Source of the DNA: CAZNKO01 sp964573855
GTDB taxonomy: Bacteria; Patescibacteriota; Patescibacteriia; UBA9934; GWF2-40-263
NCBI GenBank assembly: GCA_964573855.1
Contig: CAZNKO010000001.1
Span: 10,738-74,737 of the forward strand
Length of the DNA stretch: 64,000 nucleotides
Reading direction: 5' to 3'
Both the position numbers and the translations under genes were made by a program. This document shows, in pieces, positions 1 to 7,377 of the stretch. Position 1 is the stretch's first letter; each line of letters begins with the position of its first letter. Below the pieces are notes generated by a model that was given only the letters and a program-made list of their open reading frames with translations, was not told where the DNA came from and did not search any database.

Positions 1-22
1 CTTGTCTTTTCTCAAAGACAAG
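1..22 (-). terminator. Hairpin downstream of parB (window edge)
   Basis: A 9-bp stem, CTTGTCTTT paired with AAAGACAAG around a TCTC loop, lies 10 bases after the parB stop. The sequence that would hold a T-run is cut off by the window edge, so terminator function is inferred. Confidence 0.4.
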
Positions 23-31
23 CTGCCTCAA

Positions 32-889
32 TTATTCCATGCTCGCCAAGTGGTCGAGCAAGGTCATCAACTCTTCCCGCGAATAAAATTCGATCGAAAT
101 TTTCCCCTTACCGTTCCGTTCCTGAATGCTGACCTTCGTGCCAAGAATCTCGCGGAGCTTCTTTTCGTGCGCCACAATGTTCGGATCCTTTCCCGGCCCC
201 GCCTTTCGCTTTTTCTGGAGCCCGGTCACGCGCGCCTCGGCCTCGCGTACCGTGACGCCCCCCGAAAGCATTGCCTGAAAGAGTGCCGTCTGCTTTGCAG
301 GATTCGGTTCTGCAAGCAGGGTGCGCGCATGGCTTTTTGTAATCCGGCCATCGCGGAGGGCCAAGAGCATCTCTTCCGGCAAATCGAGCAAGCGCAAAAT
401 GTTTGCGACCGCGCTGCGGCTTTTTCCCACCCTCCGCCCGACGTCATCTTGGGTCAGATTAAATTCCTCTATGAGCGCTTTGTAGGCGAGCGCCTCTTCG
501 ATCGCGTTCAAATCCTGCCGTTGGATGTTTTCAATGAGTGCCAATTCCAGCTTTTGTTGCTCGTTTGCCTCGCGCACAATGGCAGGCACGTGCTTCAAGC
601 CGAGCGCCTTGGCCGCCCGGAGGCGCCGCTCGCCCACGATGAGCTCGTAGCCGCCCTTCCCGGAGGTCACGATGATCGGCTGAAGAATCCCGTGCTCCTT
701 CACGGAATTGATGAGGTCTTCGAGTTCGCTCGGCGAAAAATGCTGGCGCGGCTGGCGCGGATTCTGCCGAATCTGGTCCGTCGCGATCTCAAGCACGGAG
801 CGGTGCGCTTCCGGCAGCACTTGCTCGGTAATCGTCTGTCTCTGCGGAATGAGGGAACTCAACCCTCGTCCTAATACGGATCTGTTCAT
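32..889 (-). CDS. parB: Chromosome-partitioning protein ParB
   Basis: 285-aa ParB/Spo0J family protein that loads on parS sites and works with ParA in chromosome segregation. The N-terminal CTP-binding domain (about residues 33-105) contains the GERRLRAA motif preceded by a LQPIIV segment; a helix-turn-helix follows near residues 150-175 (TQDDVGRRVGKSRSAV), then a lysine-rich linker and a C-terminal dimerisation segment. Length is normal. The ATG overlaps the parA stop by 4 bases (ATGA), so it is the second gene of a parAB operon. No parS-like 16-mer was identified by eye. Confidence 0.95.
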   Translation of the reverse strand: MNRSVLGRGLSSLIPQRQTITEQVLPEAHRSVLEIATDQIRQNPRQPRQHFSPSELEDLINSVKEHGILQPIIVTSGKGGYELIVGERRLRAAKALGLKHVPAIVREANEQQKLELALIENIQRQDLNAIEEALAYKALIEEFNLTQDDVGRRVGKSRSAVANILRLLDLPEEMLLALRDGRITKSHARTLLAEPNPAKQTALFQAMLSGGVTVREAEARVTGLQKKRKAGPGKDPNIVAHEKKLREILGTKVSIQERNGKGKISIEFYSREELMTLLDHLASME

Positions 890-1662
890 AGGTGATCTTT
901 CTCCTCCCGCATCAAAAATTCGCGGGCGAGCCGCTCGTACGCCTTCGCGGCCTTCGAGGCGGGGTCATAGTTCAAAATGGTTTTCCCAAATGACGGCGCT
1001 TCGGCAAGCCGGACGCTGCGCGGAATGACGGAGCGAAAAATCCGGTCCGGGAAATACCGGTACAGCTCCTCCAAAATTTCCTGCGACAGCCGCGTGCGCG
1101 CATCGTACATGGTGATCACGGCCCCCATGATCTCGAGCTCCGGCTTCAGGCTTTCTTTCACGAGGTTGATGGTGTTCATGAGCTGTCCCAATCCCTCCAG
1201 GGCATAAAACTCCGCCTGGACCGGAATGAGAACAGAGTCCGCAGCCACCAAACTGTTGATCGTCAGGAGTCCGAGTGAGGGCGGGTTATCAATCAGGATG
1301 TAATCGTAATCATTCCGAATCTCGAGAAGGGTTTTGTGGAGAAAATGTTCGCGCTCTTCCGCGTTCACGAGCTCCACGGATGCGCCAGCAAGCGCTTGGG
1401 TCGACGGGAGGAGCCGAAGCCCCTGGTGTGCGGTCGGATGCACGAGGTCCCGGACCGCATGGCTCCCGATCAGCCCCTCATAAATCCCGGCCGGGAGCTG
1501 CCGATGGTCCACCCCGAGCCCCGAGGTCGCGTTTGCCTGCGGATCCATGTCCACGAGCAACACAAATTTTCCGGCCTCGGCCAAGAATGCTGCGAGATTC
1601 ACGGCCGTGGTCGTCTTCCCCACTCCACCCTTCTGGTTCAACACGGAAACGATGTGCGCCAT
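886..1662 (-). CDS. parA: Chromosome-partitioning ATPase ParA (Soj)
   Basis: 258-aa deviant Walker-A ATPase that drives origin segregation with ParB. KGGVGKTTT (residues 11-18) is the deviant P-loop, DMDPQANAT the Walker A' region and DNPPSLG the Walker B region. I chose ATG 1662 because translation from there starts directly at the family N-terminus (MAHIVSVLNQ); the frame stays open upstream but runs through low-complexity spacer. A TATACT -10-like hexamer at 1744-1749 upstream could be its promoter, with a poor -35. Confidence 0.95.
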   Translation of the reverse strand: MAHIVSVLNQKGGVGKTTTAVNLAAFLAEAGKFVLLVDMDPQANATSGLGVDHRQLPAGIYEGLIGSHAVRDLVHPTAHQGLRLLPSTQALAGASVELVNAEEREHFLHKTLLEIRNDYDYILIDNPPSLGLLTINSLVAADSVLIPVQAEFYALEGLGQLMNTINLVKESLKPELEIMGAVITMYDARTRLSQEILEELYRYFPDRIFRSVIPRSVRLAEAPSFGKTILNYDPASKAAKAYERLAREFLMREEKDHL

Positions 1663-1849
1663 AATTTGGAAGTCAGAGATTGGAGATGAGAGGTTGGATA
1701 AATTCGCCCCGATTTCCGATTTCTGATTTCCGACTACCGACCCAGTATATCGGATGGTCAGAAAAAGCGGAAGCAATGTGGTAAAGGAAGGGCTTGACAA
1801 AGGGGCCATTTTCTATCAAGGTACGGAAGCGCTAGAAAAGGAGAAAACC

Positions 1850-2419
1850 GTGAAAAAGAAGCTTCTTGTCGTAGCGGCTCCGTTGGTGGTTATCGGGATC
1901 GCTGTCCTGATAGGCGTTCTCCGCACGCCGAATTCGAGCGCGAGTGCGGAAAAGGTTCTCCGGATGCACTGTGAGACCACCTTGCCTCTCGGGCTGTACC
2001 GTCTCCTCAACATTTTGTCCTCCAAGGGACAGAAAGCTGGACTGGGGCTGGATCTTGTTGAAGGAACCCCCCGAGACAAACTGGTCCAACGCTGGACCTT
2101 CGATCTTTCAGAGGAAGAAGTCTTCGAGGCGGACCTCGGCCCCCCTCAACATTCGGCCGAAAAGGAAGAGTTGATCATCTATGAACGTCACGAAGATGGC
2201 GTCCTCATTGCGGCACACGCATCGCTGGCGAATTGGATGATCGAATACACCAGCGGAGAAAAGAGTTCGCCTGCCCTCCACCGCTTCGCTTACGACCTGC
2301 CTTACAAGGGCGGCATGAGGGCCCAAGCCGGTCAACGCTGGAATTTGGTCATTCTTCTGTGGCACGGACGGACTGAAGTCGCCTTCCCCAACACGACGTG
2401 CGAGAAAGCCCGTCCATGA
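1850..2419 (+). CDS. Membrane-anchored protein of unknown function
   Basis: 189-aa protein I do not recognise. GTG 1850 is chosen because AAAGGAG stands 7 bases upstream (1837-1843); in-frame codons further up look non-coding. It begins with VKKKLL and one hydrophobic helix (residues 4-22), an uncleaved anchor or signal peptide, followed by a soluble extracytoplasmic domain with one Cys near the start and one near the end. It is divergent from parA and ends just before a strong terminator, so it is probably a monocistronic unit. Confidence 0.7.
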   Translation: MKKKLLVVAAPLVVIGIAVLIGVLRTPNSSASAEKVLRMHCETTLPLGLYRLLNILSSKGQKAGLGLDLVEGTPRDKLVQRWTFDLSEEEVFEADLGPPQHSAEKEELIIYERHEDGVLIAAHASLANWMIEYTSGEKSSPALHRFAYDLPYKGGMRAQAGQRWNLVILLWHGRTEVAFPNTTCEKARP

Positions 2420-2438
2420 TCCCGCCCCCCGCGCTTCT

Positions 2439-2477
2439 GCGCATCTCCGTCCAAACAGGACGCAGGTGCGCTTTTTT
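2439..2477 (+). terminator. Rho-independent terminator of the 1850-2419 gene
   Basis: GCGCA and CGTCC pair with GGACG and TGCGC (two internal mismatches) around AAACA, followed by TTTTTT at 2472-2477. The T-run overlaps the last bases of hicA on the other strand. Confidence 0.8.
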
Positions 2478-2661
2478 ACATGGGAGTGATTCCGAGATCT
2501 TTGCAAATCTTTTTTGCAAGAAAATCGTTGATCTCACGATGCCTCGGAATGGTTGATACACGACGGGTTGCCGGATTTAAAAATACGCTATGGTTCGCGC
2601 CCTCGCGCAAGAACACACAGCCGTGTTTCCGTAAGCGACGAATCAAATCTACCCGTTTCAC
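2476..2661 (-). CDS. hicA: HicA family toxin (mRNA interferase)
   Basis: 61-aa HicA-fold protein with a dsRBD-like architecture. The GANHSVF segment carries the family's catalytic histidine and the C-terminal part (HREINDFLAKKICKDLGI) matches the family. The normal size is 55-65 aa. It follows hicB by 3 bases, so antitoxin-first order is kept. It is predicted to cleave mRNA when HicB is lost. Confidence 0.88.
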   Translation of the reverse strand: MKRVDLIRRLRKHGCVFLREGANHSVFLNPATRRVSTIPRHREINDFLAKKICKDLGITPM

Positions 2662-2664
2662 ATC

Positions 2665-2874
2665 TTAGAGACGGATTTTTTCACGGATAATTTTGCCGCG
2701 CGGACGTTCCTGCTCCACCATCGATCGATTCGCGTCCAAAACCATAGCAAGAGCCTCTTTCAGATTCTCTTTCGCTTCCGCAAGAGTTGCCCCTTGGGTA
2801 TTGACGCCCGGAACCTCCTCGACCCACCCGAGATACCATTTCCCTTGTTTTTGATAAACGGCCGTAAACGACAT
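2665..2874 (-). CDS. hicB: HicB family antitoxin
   Basis: 69-aa partial-RNase-H-fold HicB protein (FTAVYQKQGKWYLGWVEEVP, then GVNTQGATLAEAKENLKEAL). ATG 2874 is chosen because it fits the family start and sits about 10 bases below the predicted transcription start; an upstream in-frame ATG at 2934 would overlap the promoter. No C-terminal DNA-binding helix-turn-helix is visible, so autoregulation would need the complex or be absent. Confidence 0.85.
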   Translation of the reverse strand: MSFTAVYQKQGKWYLGWVEEVPGVNTQGATLAEAKENLKEALAMVLDANRSMVEQERPRGKIIREKIRL

Positions 2875-2889
2875 AGCGTTTTTTCTTTT

Positions 2890-2918
2890 ACTATAATCAA
2901 CAAAACCTCTCTTGTCGA
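2890..2918 (-). promoter_or_regulatory. Sigma70-type promoter of hicBA
   Basis: On the minus strand TCGACA, a 17-base spacer and TATAGT match the -35 and -10 consensus at 5 of 6 positions each, about 15 bases upstream of the hicB ATG. The mRNA would have a very short leader. Confidence 0.7.
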
Positions 2919-2967
2919 GAAGGATGATGGACAAACGCCATTAAATCTGTTATTCTGCCGCCACTGC

Positions 2968-3029
2968 CGGGATGGGTTGTGTGCGAAGCACACAACGGGC
3001 GACAAAAAGTCGCCCGGGCCGCCATCCCG
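2968..3029. repeat. Nested palindromic repeat (REP-like)
   Basis: CGGGATGG and CCATCCCG bound two inner hairpins (GTTGTGTGCGAAGCACACAAC-like and GGGCGAC...GTCGCCC). This is one of several small cloverleaf-like repeats around the tRNA cluster; no gene is seen here. Confidence 0.6.
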
Positions 3030-3068
3030 AACAGTTTTTTGCTCGAGACGAAGTCGAGACAATCAAAT

Positions 3069-3354
3069 GCCGGGATAGCGGAACTGGTACCAGCCCAAAC
3101 CCGCCCAAAGCGCTTCGCGCATTGTTGCGGGCTTGTGGCTGGCCCGCCAACCCGCCACAACTTCTTCGCAGAAGATGTTGGCGGGTGGCGGGTACGCGTC
3201 CCGCCTTGATGGTGCCGCCGTGGTGGAACTGGTATACACGCAGGACTCAAAATCCTGTGGGAGCAATCCCGTGTCGGTTCGACTCCGACCGGCGGCACCA
3301 TAAGGGCGGGATGGGCGCAAGCTCGTGAGGGTTCGATCCCCTCTCCCGGCACCA
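3069..3354 (+). pseudogene. tRNA-Leu-like gene interrupted twice
   Basis: The 5' piece 3069-3090 (GCCGGGA acceptor strand and Leu-type D arm) and the 3' piece 3301-3354 (long variable arm, T arm, TCCCGGC acceptor strand, ACCA) are complementary parts of one class II tRNA. They are separated by a palindromic insert of about 100 bp bounded by two GGTAC copies (3086-3090, 3191-3195) and by a complete tRNA-Leu (3214-3300) placed in the anticodon loop. The anticodon cannot be read, and the joined loop would be one base too long. It is either a dead gene or an extreme split arrangement. Confidence 0.6.
3214..3300 (+). tRNA. tRNA-Leu (CAA)
   Basis: 87-nt class II tRNA: acceptor GCCGCCG/CGGCGGC, anticodon stem CAGGA/TCCTG with loop CTCAAAA (anticodon CAA), long variable arm, T arm GTCGG TTCGACT CCGAC, discriminator A and encoded CCA. 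It reads UUG codons. It lies inside the halves of another tRNA-Leu-like gene, and TGGT precedes it, pairing with its ACCA end. Confidence 0.95.
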
Positions 3355-3356
3355 AG

Positions 3357-3474
3357 AAACTGTTTAAAATCGCGTCTGCTGGTTTGCTCCTGCGCTTCTC
3401 GTTCAACGTACGTCTATGTACGTTTCACTCCGATGCTCGTCGCGCACCAGCATCTCATCGATTTAAAACAGTTT
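3357..3474. repeat. 118-bp imperfect inverted repeat
   Basis: AAACTGTTTAAAATCG at 3357 is mirrored by CGATTTAAAACAGTTT at 3459-3474, and the interior adds CTGGT/ACCAG and ACGTACGT-type pairing. It occupies the gap between the tRNA-Leu locus and the next element; no gene is seen. Confidence 0.6.
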
Positions 3475-3536
3475 CTCCCAAAGACCCCTTGTCGATTTCA
3501 TCAAAGTCCGCTACACTCCCAGCACCTACGGCTGGG

Positions 3537-3646
3537 CCCCGTACCAATCCTTTCAACGGACATTGGGAGGGAACAACCAAAGACGAAGTCGTTTCGACTG
3601 GATGAAGGTTGATTTGCAAACGTTCGTAGAGCGGATTGGTACGGGG
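3537..3646. mobile_element. CCCCG-end palindromic element, copy at tRNA-Met
   Basis: 110-bp element with 14-bp terminal inverted repeats CCCCGTACCAATCC / GGATTGGTACGGGG, flanked by CTGGG on both sides (3532-3536, 3647-3651). The right-end GG plus the duplicated CTGGG rebuild the first seven bases of tRNA-Met; the original 5' GG lies at 3530-3531. It encodes no protein, so mobilisation must be in trans if it occurs. Confidence 0.75.
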
Positions 3647-3721
3647 CTGGGTAGCTCAGTTGGTTAGAGCGAGGGACTCATAAGCCCTAGGTCGGCGGTT
3701 CGATCCCGCCCCCAGCTACCA
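3645..3721 (+). tRNA. tRNA-Met (CAT), elongator type
   Basis: 77-nt cloverleaf: acceptor GGCTGGG/CCCAGCT (one G-U), D stem GCTC/GAGC, anticodon loop CTCATAA, T arm GGCGG TTCGATC CCGCC, encoded CCA. The base pair next to the anticodon loop is A-G. It lacks the C1-A72 mismatch of the initiator, so it is elongator Met; a lysidine-modified tRNA-Ile(CAU) cannot be excluded. Its first two bases are supplied by the inserted element upstream. Confidence 0.9.
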
Positions 3722-3738
3722 GAAAACCATCACTTCGA

Positions 3739-3815
3739 CGCGGGGTAGAGCAGCCAGGCAGCTCGCCGGGCTCATAACCCGGAGGTCGCGGGTTCAAATC
3801 CCGCCCCCGCAACCA
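3739..3815 (+). tRNA. Initiator tRNA-fMet (CAT)
   Basis: 77-nt tRNA starting CGCGGGG and ending CCCCGCAACCA, giving the C1-A72 mismatch diagnostic of bacterial initiators, with a G/C-rich anticodon stem next to loop CTCATAA. It is 17 bases after tRNA-Met and followed at once by a terminator, so both probably share a transcript. Confidence 0.95.
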
Positions 3816-3820
3816 GAAAC

Positions 3821-3845
3821 ATCCGTCATGTACTGACGGATTTTT
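3821..3845 (+). terminator. Terminator of the tRNA-Met/fMet unit
   Basis: ATCCGTCA pairs perfectly with TGACGGAT around TGTAC, followed by TTTTT, six bases after the tRNA-fMet CCA. Confidence 0.85.
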
Positions 3846-3849
3846 CTGT

Positions 3850-3996
3850 TGGCGGGATTTGAACCGAGGGGATGGTAAGGGGAGACACTCCCCTTACTTC
3901 TTGGGGGTGACAGCGAGCCGAAGGCGAGCGCCATAGGGGCGGAAGCCCCTATGGAGAGGCCGAAGGCCGATGTGAAAATCCCGCCCCCGCAACCAA
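3850..3996. repeat. Copies of the tRNA-fMet 3' end around REP hairpins
   Basis: The last 20 bases of tRNA-fMet (3796-3815) recur exactly at 3976-3995, and an inverted copy of its T-arm (GGCGGGATTTGAACC) lies at 3851-3865. Between them are three small hairpins (GTAAGGGGA.../...CCCCTTAC, CATAGGGG/CCCCTATG, GGCCGAAGGCC). This looks like an att-type or duplication scar; no integrase gene is present. Confidence 0.6.
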
Positions 3997-4024
3997 AAAT
4001 CCCCCTCTCCGGAGGGGAATTTTT
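3996..4024 (+). terminator. Second terminator-like hairpin
   Basis: TCCCC/GGGGA stem around CTCTCCGGA followed by ATTTTT, directly after the tRNA 3'-end copy. Confidence 0.5.
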
Positions 4025-4082
4025 GTACACAAGAACCCTTTCCCTGTTGGTCTTTCTGTGATATTCTATCGAAAATCTAGAT

Positions 4083-4547
4083 ATGACCCTCACGACCCAT
4101 GCAACGCTCGGCGCCGTCATCGGGGCGGCCACCGGAAACCCGATTGCGGCCTTCATTGGCGGGTTCCTCTCCCATCTTTTGATCGACATGATTCCCCACG
4201 GAGATTCCGGGATCTCGGACAATTTTCGCATCCACAAACACCACCAGAAACGGGCGGTCGCGTACGTGCTGGTCGATGCGGTCGTCGCGATTTGTTTCGT
4301 CCTCTTTATTGCCAACACGCGCGACATCGATAGTGTGCGCACCTTCAGCTGGGGGATCCTCGGCGGCGTGCTTCCAGACCTCCTGGTCGGCATTTATGAA
4401 ATAACCAAGACGCCGCTCCTGCGCTGGTTCCATTGGCTCCATTTTTTCTTCCACGACTTTTTCGTGAAACGCCGCGGCGACGTCCCTCTCTATTACGCCC
4501 TCCTCGCACAGATCATTCTGATCGCGTATCTGCAAACGAAGTTGTAA
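4083..4547 (+). CDS. YdjM-like integral membrane protein (putative metal-dependent hydrolase)
   Basis: 154-aa membrane protein with about four hydrophobic segments. An early His (THATLGA), the HLLIDMIPHGD motif (residues 31-40), DLLVG in the third helix and WLHFFFHD near the end are the His/Asp pattern of the YdjM/LexA-regulated membrane hydrolase superfamily (PF04307-like). The substrate is unknown. It stands alone between the tRNA cluster and a convergent glycosyltransferase gene. Confidence 0.65.
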   Translation: MTLTTHATLGAVIGAATGNPIAAFIGGFLSHLLIDMIPHGDSGISDNFRIHKHHQKRAVAYVLVDAVVAICFVLFIANTRDIDSVRTFSWGILGGVLPDLLVGIYEITKTPLLRWFHWLHFFFHDFFVKRRGDVPLYYALLAQIILIAYLQTKL

Positions 4548-4574
4548 GAGATGTTCGGGCTTCGTCGCGCTTAG

Positions 4575-4680
4575 CGCGACTTCGCGTTCGGTCGCGTGAA
4601 ACCAGACGGTTCGGTCATCGTTCGAACGCCATCAGGCACCGACCCCCTTATCGTCAGCCGAACGGCGAACGTCAGCCGCC
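4575..4680. repeat. Dispersed repeat, copy 1 (inverted mate at 14620-14712)
   Basis: About 105 bp rich in TTCGCGTTCGGTCGCG-, GACGGTTCGGTCATCG- and GCCATCAGGCACCGA-type words, found inverted at 14620-14712 with a few mismatches. It overlaps the last codons of the glycosyltransferase gene. Confidence 0.7.
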
Positions 4681-5820
4681 AGTCGCCACCGAACTTCTCA
4701 AAACATCCATAATTCCGCGTGCCGTGGCCTCCCAAGAAAAACTTTTCGCCCGGTCCCGCCCCGCATCTCGCAAATACTGCACCCCTGCCGGAAGGAGGAG
4801 GCTCTGTGCGAGCATGAGTGCTATGGTTTGAATATCATCCGGTTCCACAAGAAGAACGGCGTCGCCCCCCACTTCCGGCAGAGCCCCGCGGTTGGAACAG
4901 ATGACCGGAGTTCCCGCGGCCATAGCCTCAAGGACGGGAAGACCGAATCCTTCATCCCACGACGGAAACAAAAACACCGACGCCCGATGGAGAAGCGACC
5001 ACTTTTCCTGTTCGTTCACGGATCCGACCCGCGCGATCACGGCGACCCCGGCACGCTGAAGCCAGCGCCGATTGATTTCTTCGATCACAGCCTCCACAGC
5101 CTCTGTCTTCCACCCCTGCGCCCCCGCAAGCACAAGTTCCGTTGCCGCGGCACGCTCCGGATGGGCGTCTAAAAATCGGTCAAAAGCGCGACAAGCCATC
5201 TCCAAATTTTTCCTGGGTTCGATAGTGGAAAGACAAAGGACGATGTCCTTTTCTCCCCCGGCTGCGGGTTCAAGAGGCGGCATCTCGACCCCGGGATAAA
5301 TTACCTCTCCTTTCACCTCGAGACCGGGAAAGAGCCGCTCTATCTGCCGCTTGGTCGAGTGAGAAACCGCGACGAGCCTCGTCGCGTGTTTTAACGCCCG
5401 TGGAACCCACAGACGGGTCGAGAGGCTGTGCCTCGATGTTTCCGGAAACCATTCCGGATGCTCAAAAATCGTCAGATCATGCACCGTAAGGATGGTTTTA
5501 CCGAACCAGCCGAAGGGCGGCATTCCGCCTGGCACAAAAAGGATGTCCGGCCGAAAGAGGTGAAGAGCGAGCGGCATCAAAACGTGGCGCGAAAGGAATG
5601 GAATGCGCGGCACAAACGGCCGGAGCAAGCGGATGTTTGGATAGGAGACGAGATCCGCGCGCCGTGAAGCCGGTAAAACGTGCGGAACGGAAACAACGAA
5701 ACGATGCTCGGGAAATGTCCGCGCCAAAGATAAAACGATCGACCACGTGTAGTGTTCGATCCCGGCCCCGGATCCACCGCGAGCGTCGCAGAGGGTTGTC
5801 CCATCAATCGCGACTATCAT
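4672..5820 (-). CDS. Glycosyltransferase family 4 protein
   Basis: 382-aa GT-B glycosyltransferase. The N-terminal acceptor half has a glycine-rich start (GGSGAGIEHYTW) and HDLTIFEHPEWF; the C-terminal nucleotide-sugar half has STIEPRKNLEM and EGFGLPVLEAMAAGTPVICS (the E-x7-E motif). It probably adds a sugar to a surface polysaccharide. The C-terminus runs into a dispersed repeat. Substrate and linkage cannot be told from sequence. Confidence 0.88.
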   Translation of the reverse strand: MIVAIDGTTLCDARGGSGAGIEHYTWSIVLSLARTFPEHRFVVSVPHVLPASRRADLVSYPNIRLLRPFVPRIPFLSRHVLMPLALHLFRPDILFVPGGMPPFGWFGKTILTVHDLTIFEHPEWFPETSRHSLSTRLWVPRALKHATRLVAVSHSTKRQIERLFPGLEVKGEVIYPGVEMPPLEPAAGGEKDIVLCLSTIEPRKNLEMACRAFDRFLDAHPERAAATELVLAGAQGWKTEAVEAVIEEINRRWLQRAGVAVIARVGSVNEQEKWSLLHRASVFLFPSWDEGFGLPVLEAMAAGTPVICSNRGALPEVGGDAVLLVEPDDIQTIALMLAQSLLLPAGVQYLRDAGRDRAKSFSWEATARGIMDVLRSSVATGG

Positions 5821-5828
5821 AGAAATCC

Positions 5829-5956
5829 TGAAGGCTTCTAAAAAACTCCATTTGCAAGGCGCGGGTGGCCAATCGCCGGAGCGCTACTTAGACCGTAGCG
5901 CGAGGCGATGGCCGGGCCCCGCAACGCAGCAGATGGAGGAATTTTAGAAGCCTTCA
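5829..5956. repeat. 128-bp stem-loop repeat between genes
   Basis: Perfect 15-bp ends (TGAAGGCTTCTAAAA / TTTTAGAAGCCTTCA) enclose GC-rich inner arms (CCATTTGCAAGGCGCGGG ... CCGCAACGCAGCAGATGG). The inner part resembles the repeat at 23928-24025, so it is a dispersed family. Confidence 0.65.
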
Positions 5957-6451
5957 TCATGGCCATAGCTTAATCGCTCCCTGCGTCACAAGCAACACGA
6001 TGAGGCCCGCAAGTGCGGAACCGGCTGCAATGGCCGGAATGCCCCATTGGGCCCGGATGCCAAACAAGATCGCGAGAACGGCCGCGGTCCACGTGCCGGT
6101 GCCCGGAAACGGGATGGCGACGAAAACCGCAAGGCCGATCGAACCGTATTTCTCGATCGTCTCGTGATGTTTTGTTTTCAAAGAATCAAAATAACGGTTA
6201 AGCGCGCGATCTGCCGTCGGAGAATGACGCGCGGCCCAACGAATCAGGAAAGGGAGGAGCAGGTAGACGACAAAGATGGGCAAAAGATTTCCCAAGACGG
6301 CGAAAACGAATGCGGAAAGCGGCGAGAGATCGAACACGGTGATCCCAAGCGGAAGCGCGGCGCGCAGCTCCGTGATCGGAAGCGCGGAAAGAACGACGAC
6401 GGCGAGTTCCGGCGGGAGACTGGAAATGAATGAGGCGATCGCATCCATCAT
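5957..6451 (-). CDS. Small multidrug export family membrane protein
   Basis: 164-aa protein of the PF06695 type: PITELRAALPLGI near residue 25, a central cytoplasmic loop, FPGTGTWTAAVLAILFG near residue 115, then a C-terminal helix. Four to five membrane helices are visible. The family name is historical; transport activity is unproven. It overlaps the upstream carboxypeptidase by 4 bases (ATGA), so it is the last gene of the aspS-scpAB-dacA-type operon. Confidence 0.8.
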   Translation of the reverse strand: MMDAIASFISSLPPELAVVVLSALPITELRAALPLGITVFDLSPLSAFVFAVLGNLLPIFVVYLLLPFLIRWAARHSPTADRALNRYFDSLKTKHHETIEKYGSIGLAVFVAIPFPGTGTWTAAVLAILFGIRAQWGIPAIAAGSALAGLIVLLVTQGAIKLWP

Positions 6452-7377
6452 ATTTCATCAGGCCAATCGTAGACTTTGTACGTCCAAGCCGCCAGAGTCT
6501 TGGCGTCCTGAAAACGGCTCTGCTCGGATTCGGAGCCGAGTACGACAACAATGATTTCGTGCGCCCCATGCTCGGAGACAACCGCCCCGAAACAATAGCC
6601 GGCTTCCGGAAGAAACCCCGTCTTCCCGCCGGTCAACTGAAACGGCGGCCGGTTGATGAAACTCCGAAGGAGATCATTTGTGCTCTCGATCCGATACGTG
6701 CGACCAGAGGCGCTCGTGACCGTCACCTCTGGCAATTCGGTTGCCTCCCGAATGACGTCATTCTTAAGAGTATGATCAAGGAGACGAACGAGATCACTTG
6801 AAATCGACCGGTTATCCGAAGACAATCCTGCAGGATCGACAAAGGTGGTGCTCTGGAGTCCAATCTCCGCGGCCGCCTCGTTCATGCGCGCGACAAAATC
6901 CCCAAGCGAGAGCCCGGAGAGCCTCGCCAAAGCCGCGGTCGCGGAATTGTCGCTCCCTACGAGACTCGCGTTCAGAAGGTCTTGCACGGTCACCTGATCA
7001 CCGGCCCGGAGATGCTGAACGCCACCCAAACGCACATCCGAGGCCTCAATCTCGGCCGGGGCATCGAGGTCCGGATCGGACTCAAGAAACACATAAGCGG
7101 TCATGAGTTTTGTGATGCTCCCGATCGAACGCGAGACGCCGCTATTTTTTTCAAACAACACCGCGCCGGTCGCGCGATCGACCACGAGGGCGCTCACCGC
7201 AGAGGTAACAACCCCTATGCTGGTCGTCTCCACCTTCACGGGCACCCGGACGGAATCCGGCGTCCGTGGGAGATCCTGCTCAAGGAGGGCCGCCGTCTCC
7301 ACGAGGCCAGAGGGAAAAGAAAACATTTGAAACAGCACCATGGCAATCAAGGACTGGGCCAACATCTGAACGATCAT
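6448..7377 (-). CDS. D-alanyl-D-alanine carboxypeptidase (peptidase S11)
   Basis: 309-aa penicillin-binding protein of the DacA/DacF class, trimming the terminal D-Ala of peptidoglycan stem peptides outside the membrane. An N-terminal signal/anchor helix (residues 3-20) precedes the catalytic domain with SITKLM (SxxK, near residue 87), SDNSA (SxN, near 142) and TGGKTGF (KTG, near 250). The C-terminal beta domain of larger DacA proteins is absent. It overlaps scpB by 4 bases. Confidence 0.92.
   Translation of the reverse strand: MIVQMLAQSLIAMVLFQMFSFPSGLVETAALLEQDLPRTPDSVRVPVKVETTSIGVVTSAVSALVVDRATGAVLFEKNSGVSRSIGSITKLMTAYVFLESDPDLDAPAEIEASDVRLGGVQHLRAGDQVTVQDLLNASLVGSDNSATAALARLSGLSLGDFVARMNEAAAEIGLQSTTFVDPAGLSSDNRSISSDLVRLLDHTLKNDVIREATELPEVTVTSASGRTYRIESTNDLLRSFINRPPFQLTGGKTGFLPEAGYCFGAVVSEHGAHEIIVVVLGSESEQSRFQDAKTLAAWTYKVYDWPDEI

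Noticed and set aside
1793..1820. Promoter TTGACA for the 1850 gene
   Set aside because: A good -35 but no acceptable -10 at 16-18 bases spacing.
3196..3311. Group I intron in a tRNA-Leu anticodon loop
   Set aside because: The intervening sequence is a complete tRNA-Leu, with no group I core elements.
3850..3996. CRISPR array or integrated prophage at tRNA-fMet
   Set aside because: Repeats are irregular REP-type hairpins; no spacers, cas genes, integrase or phage genes in the window.
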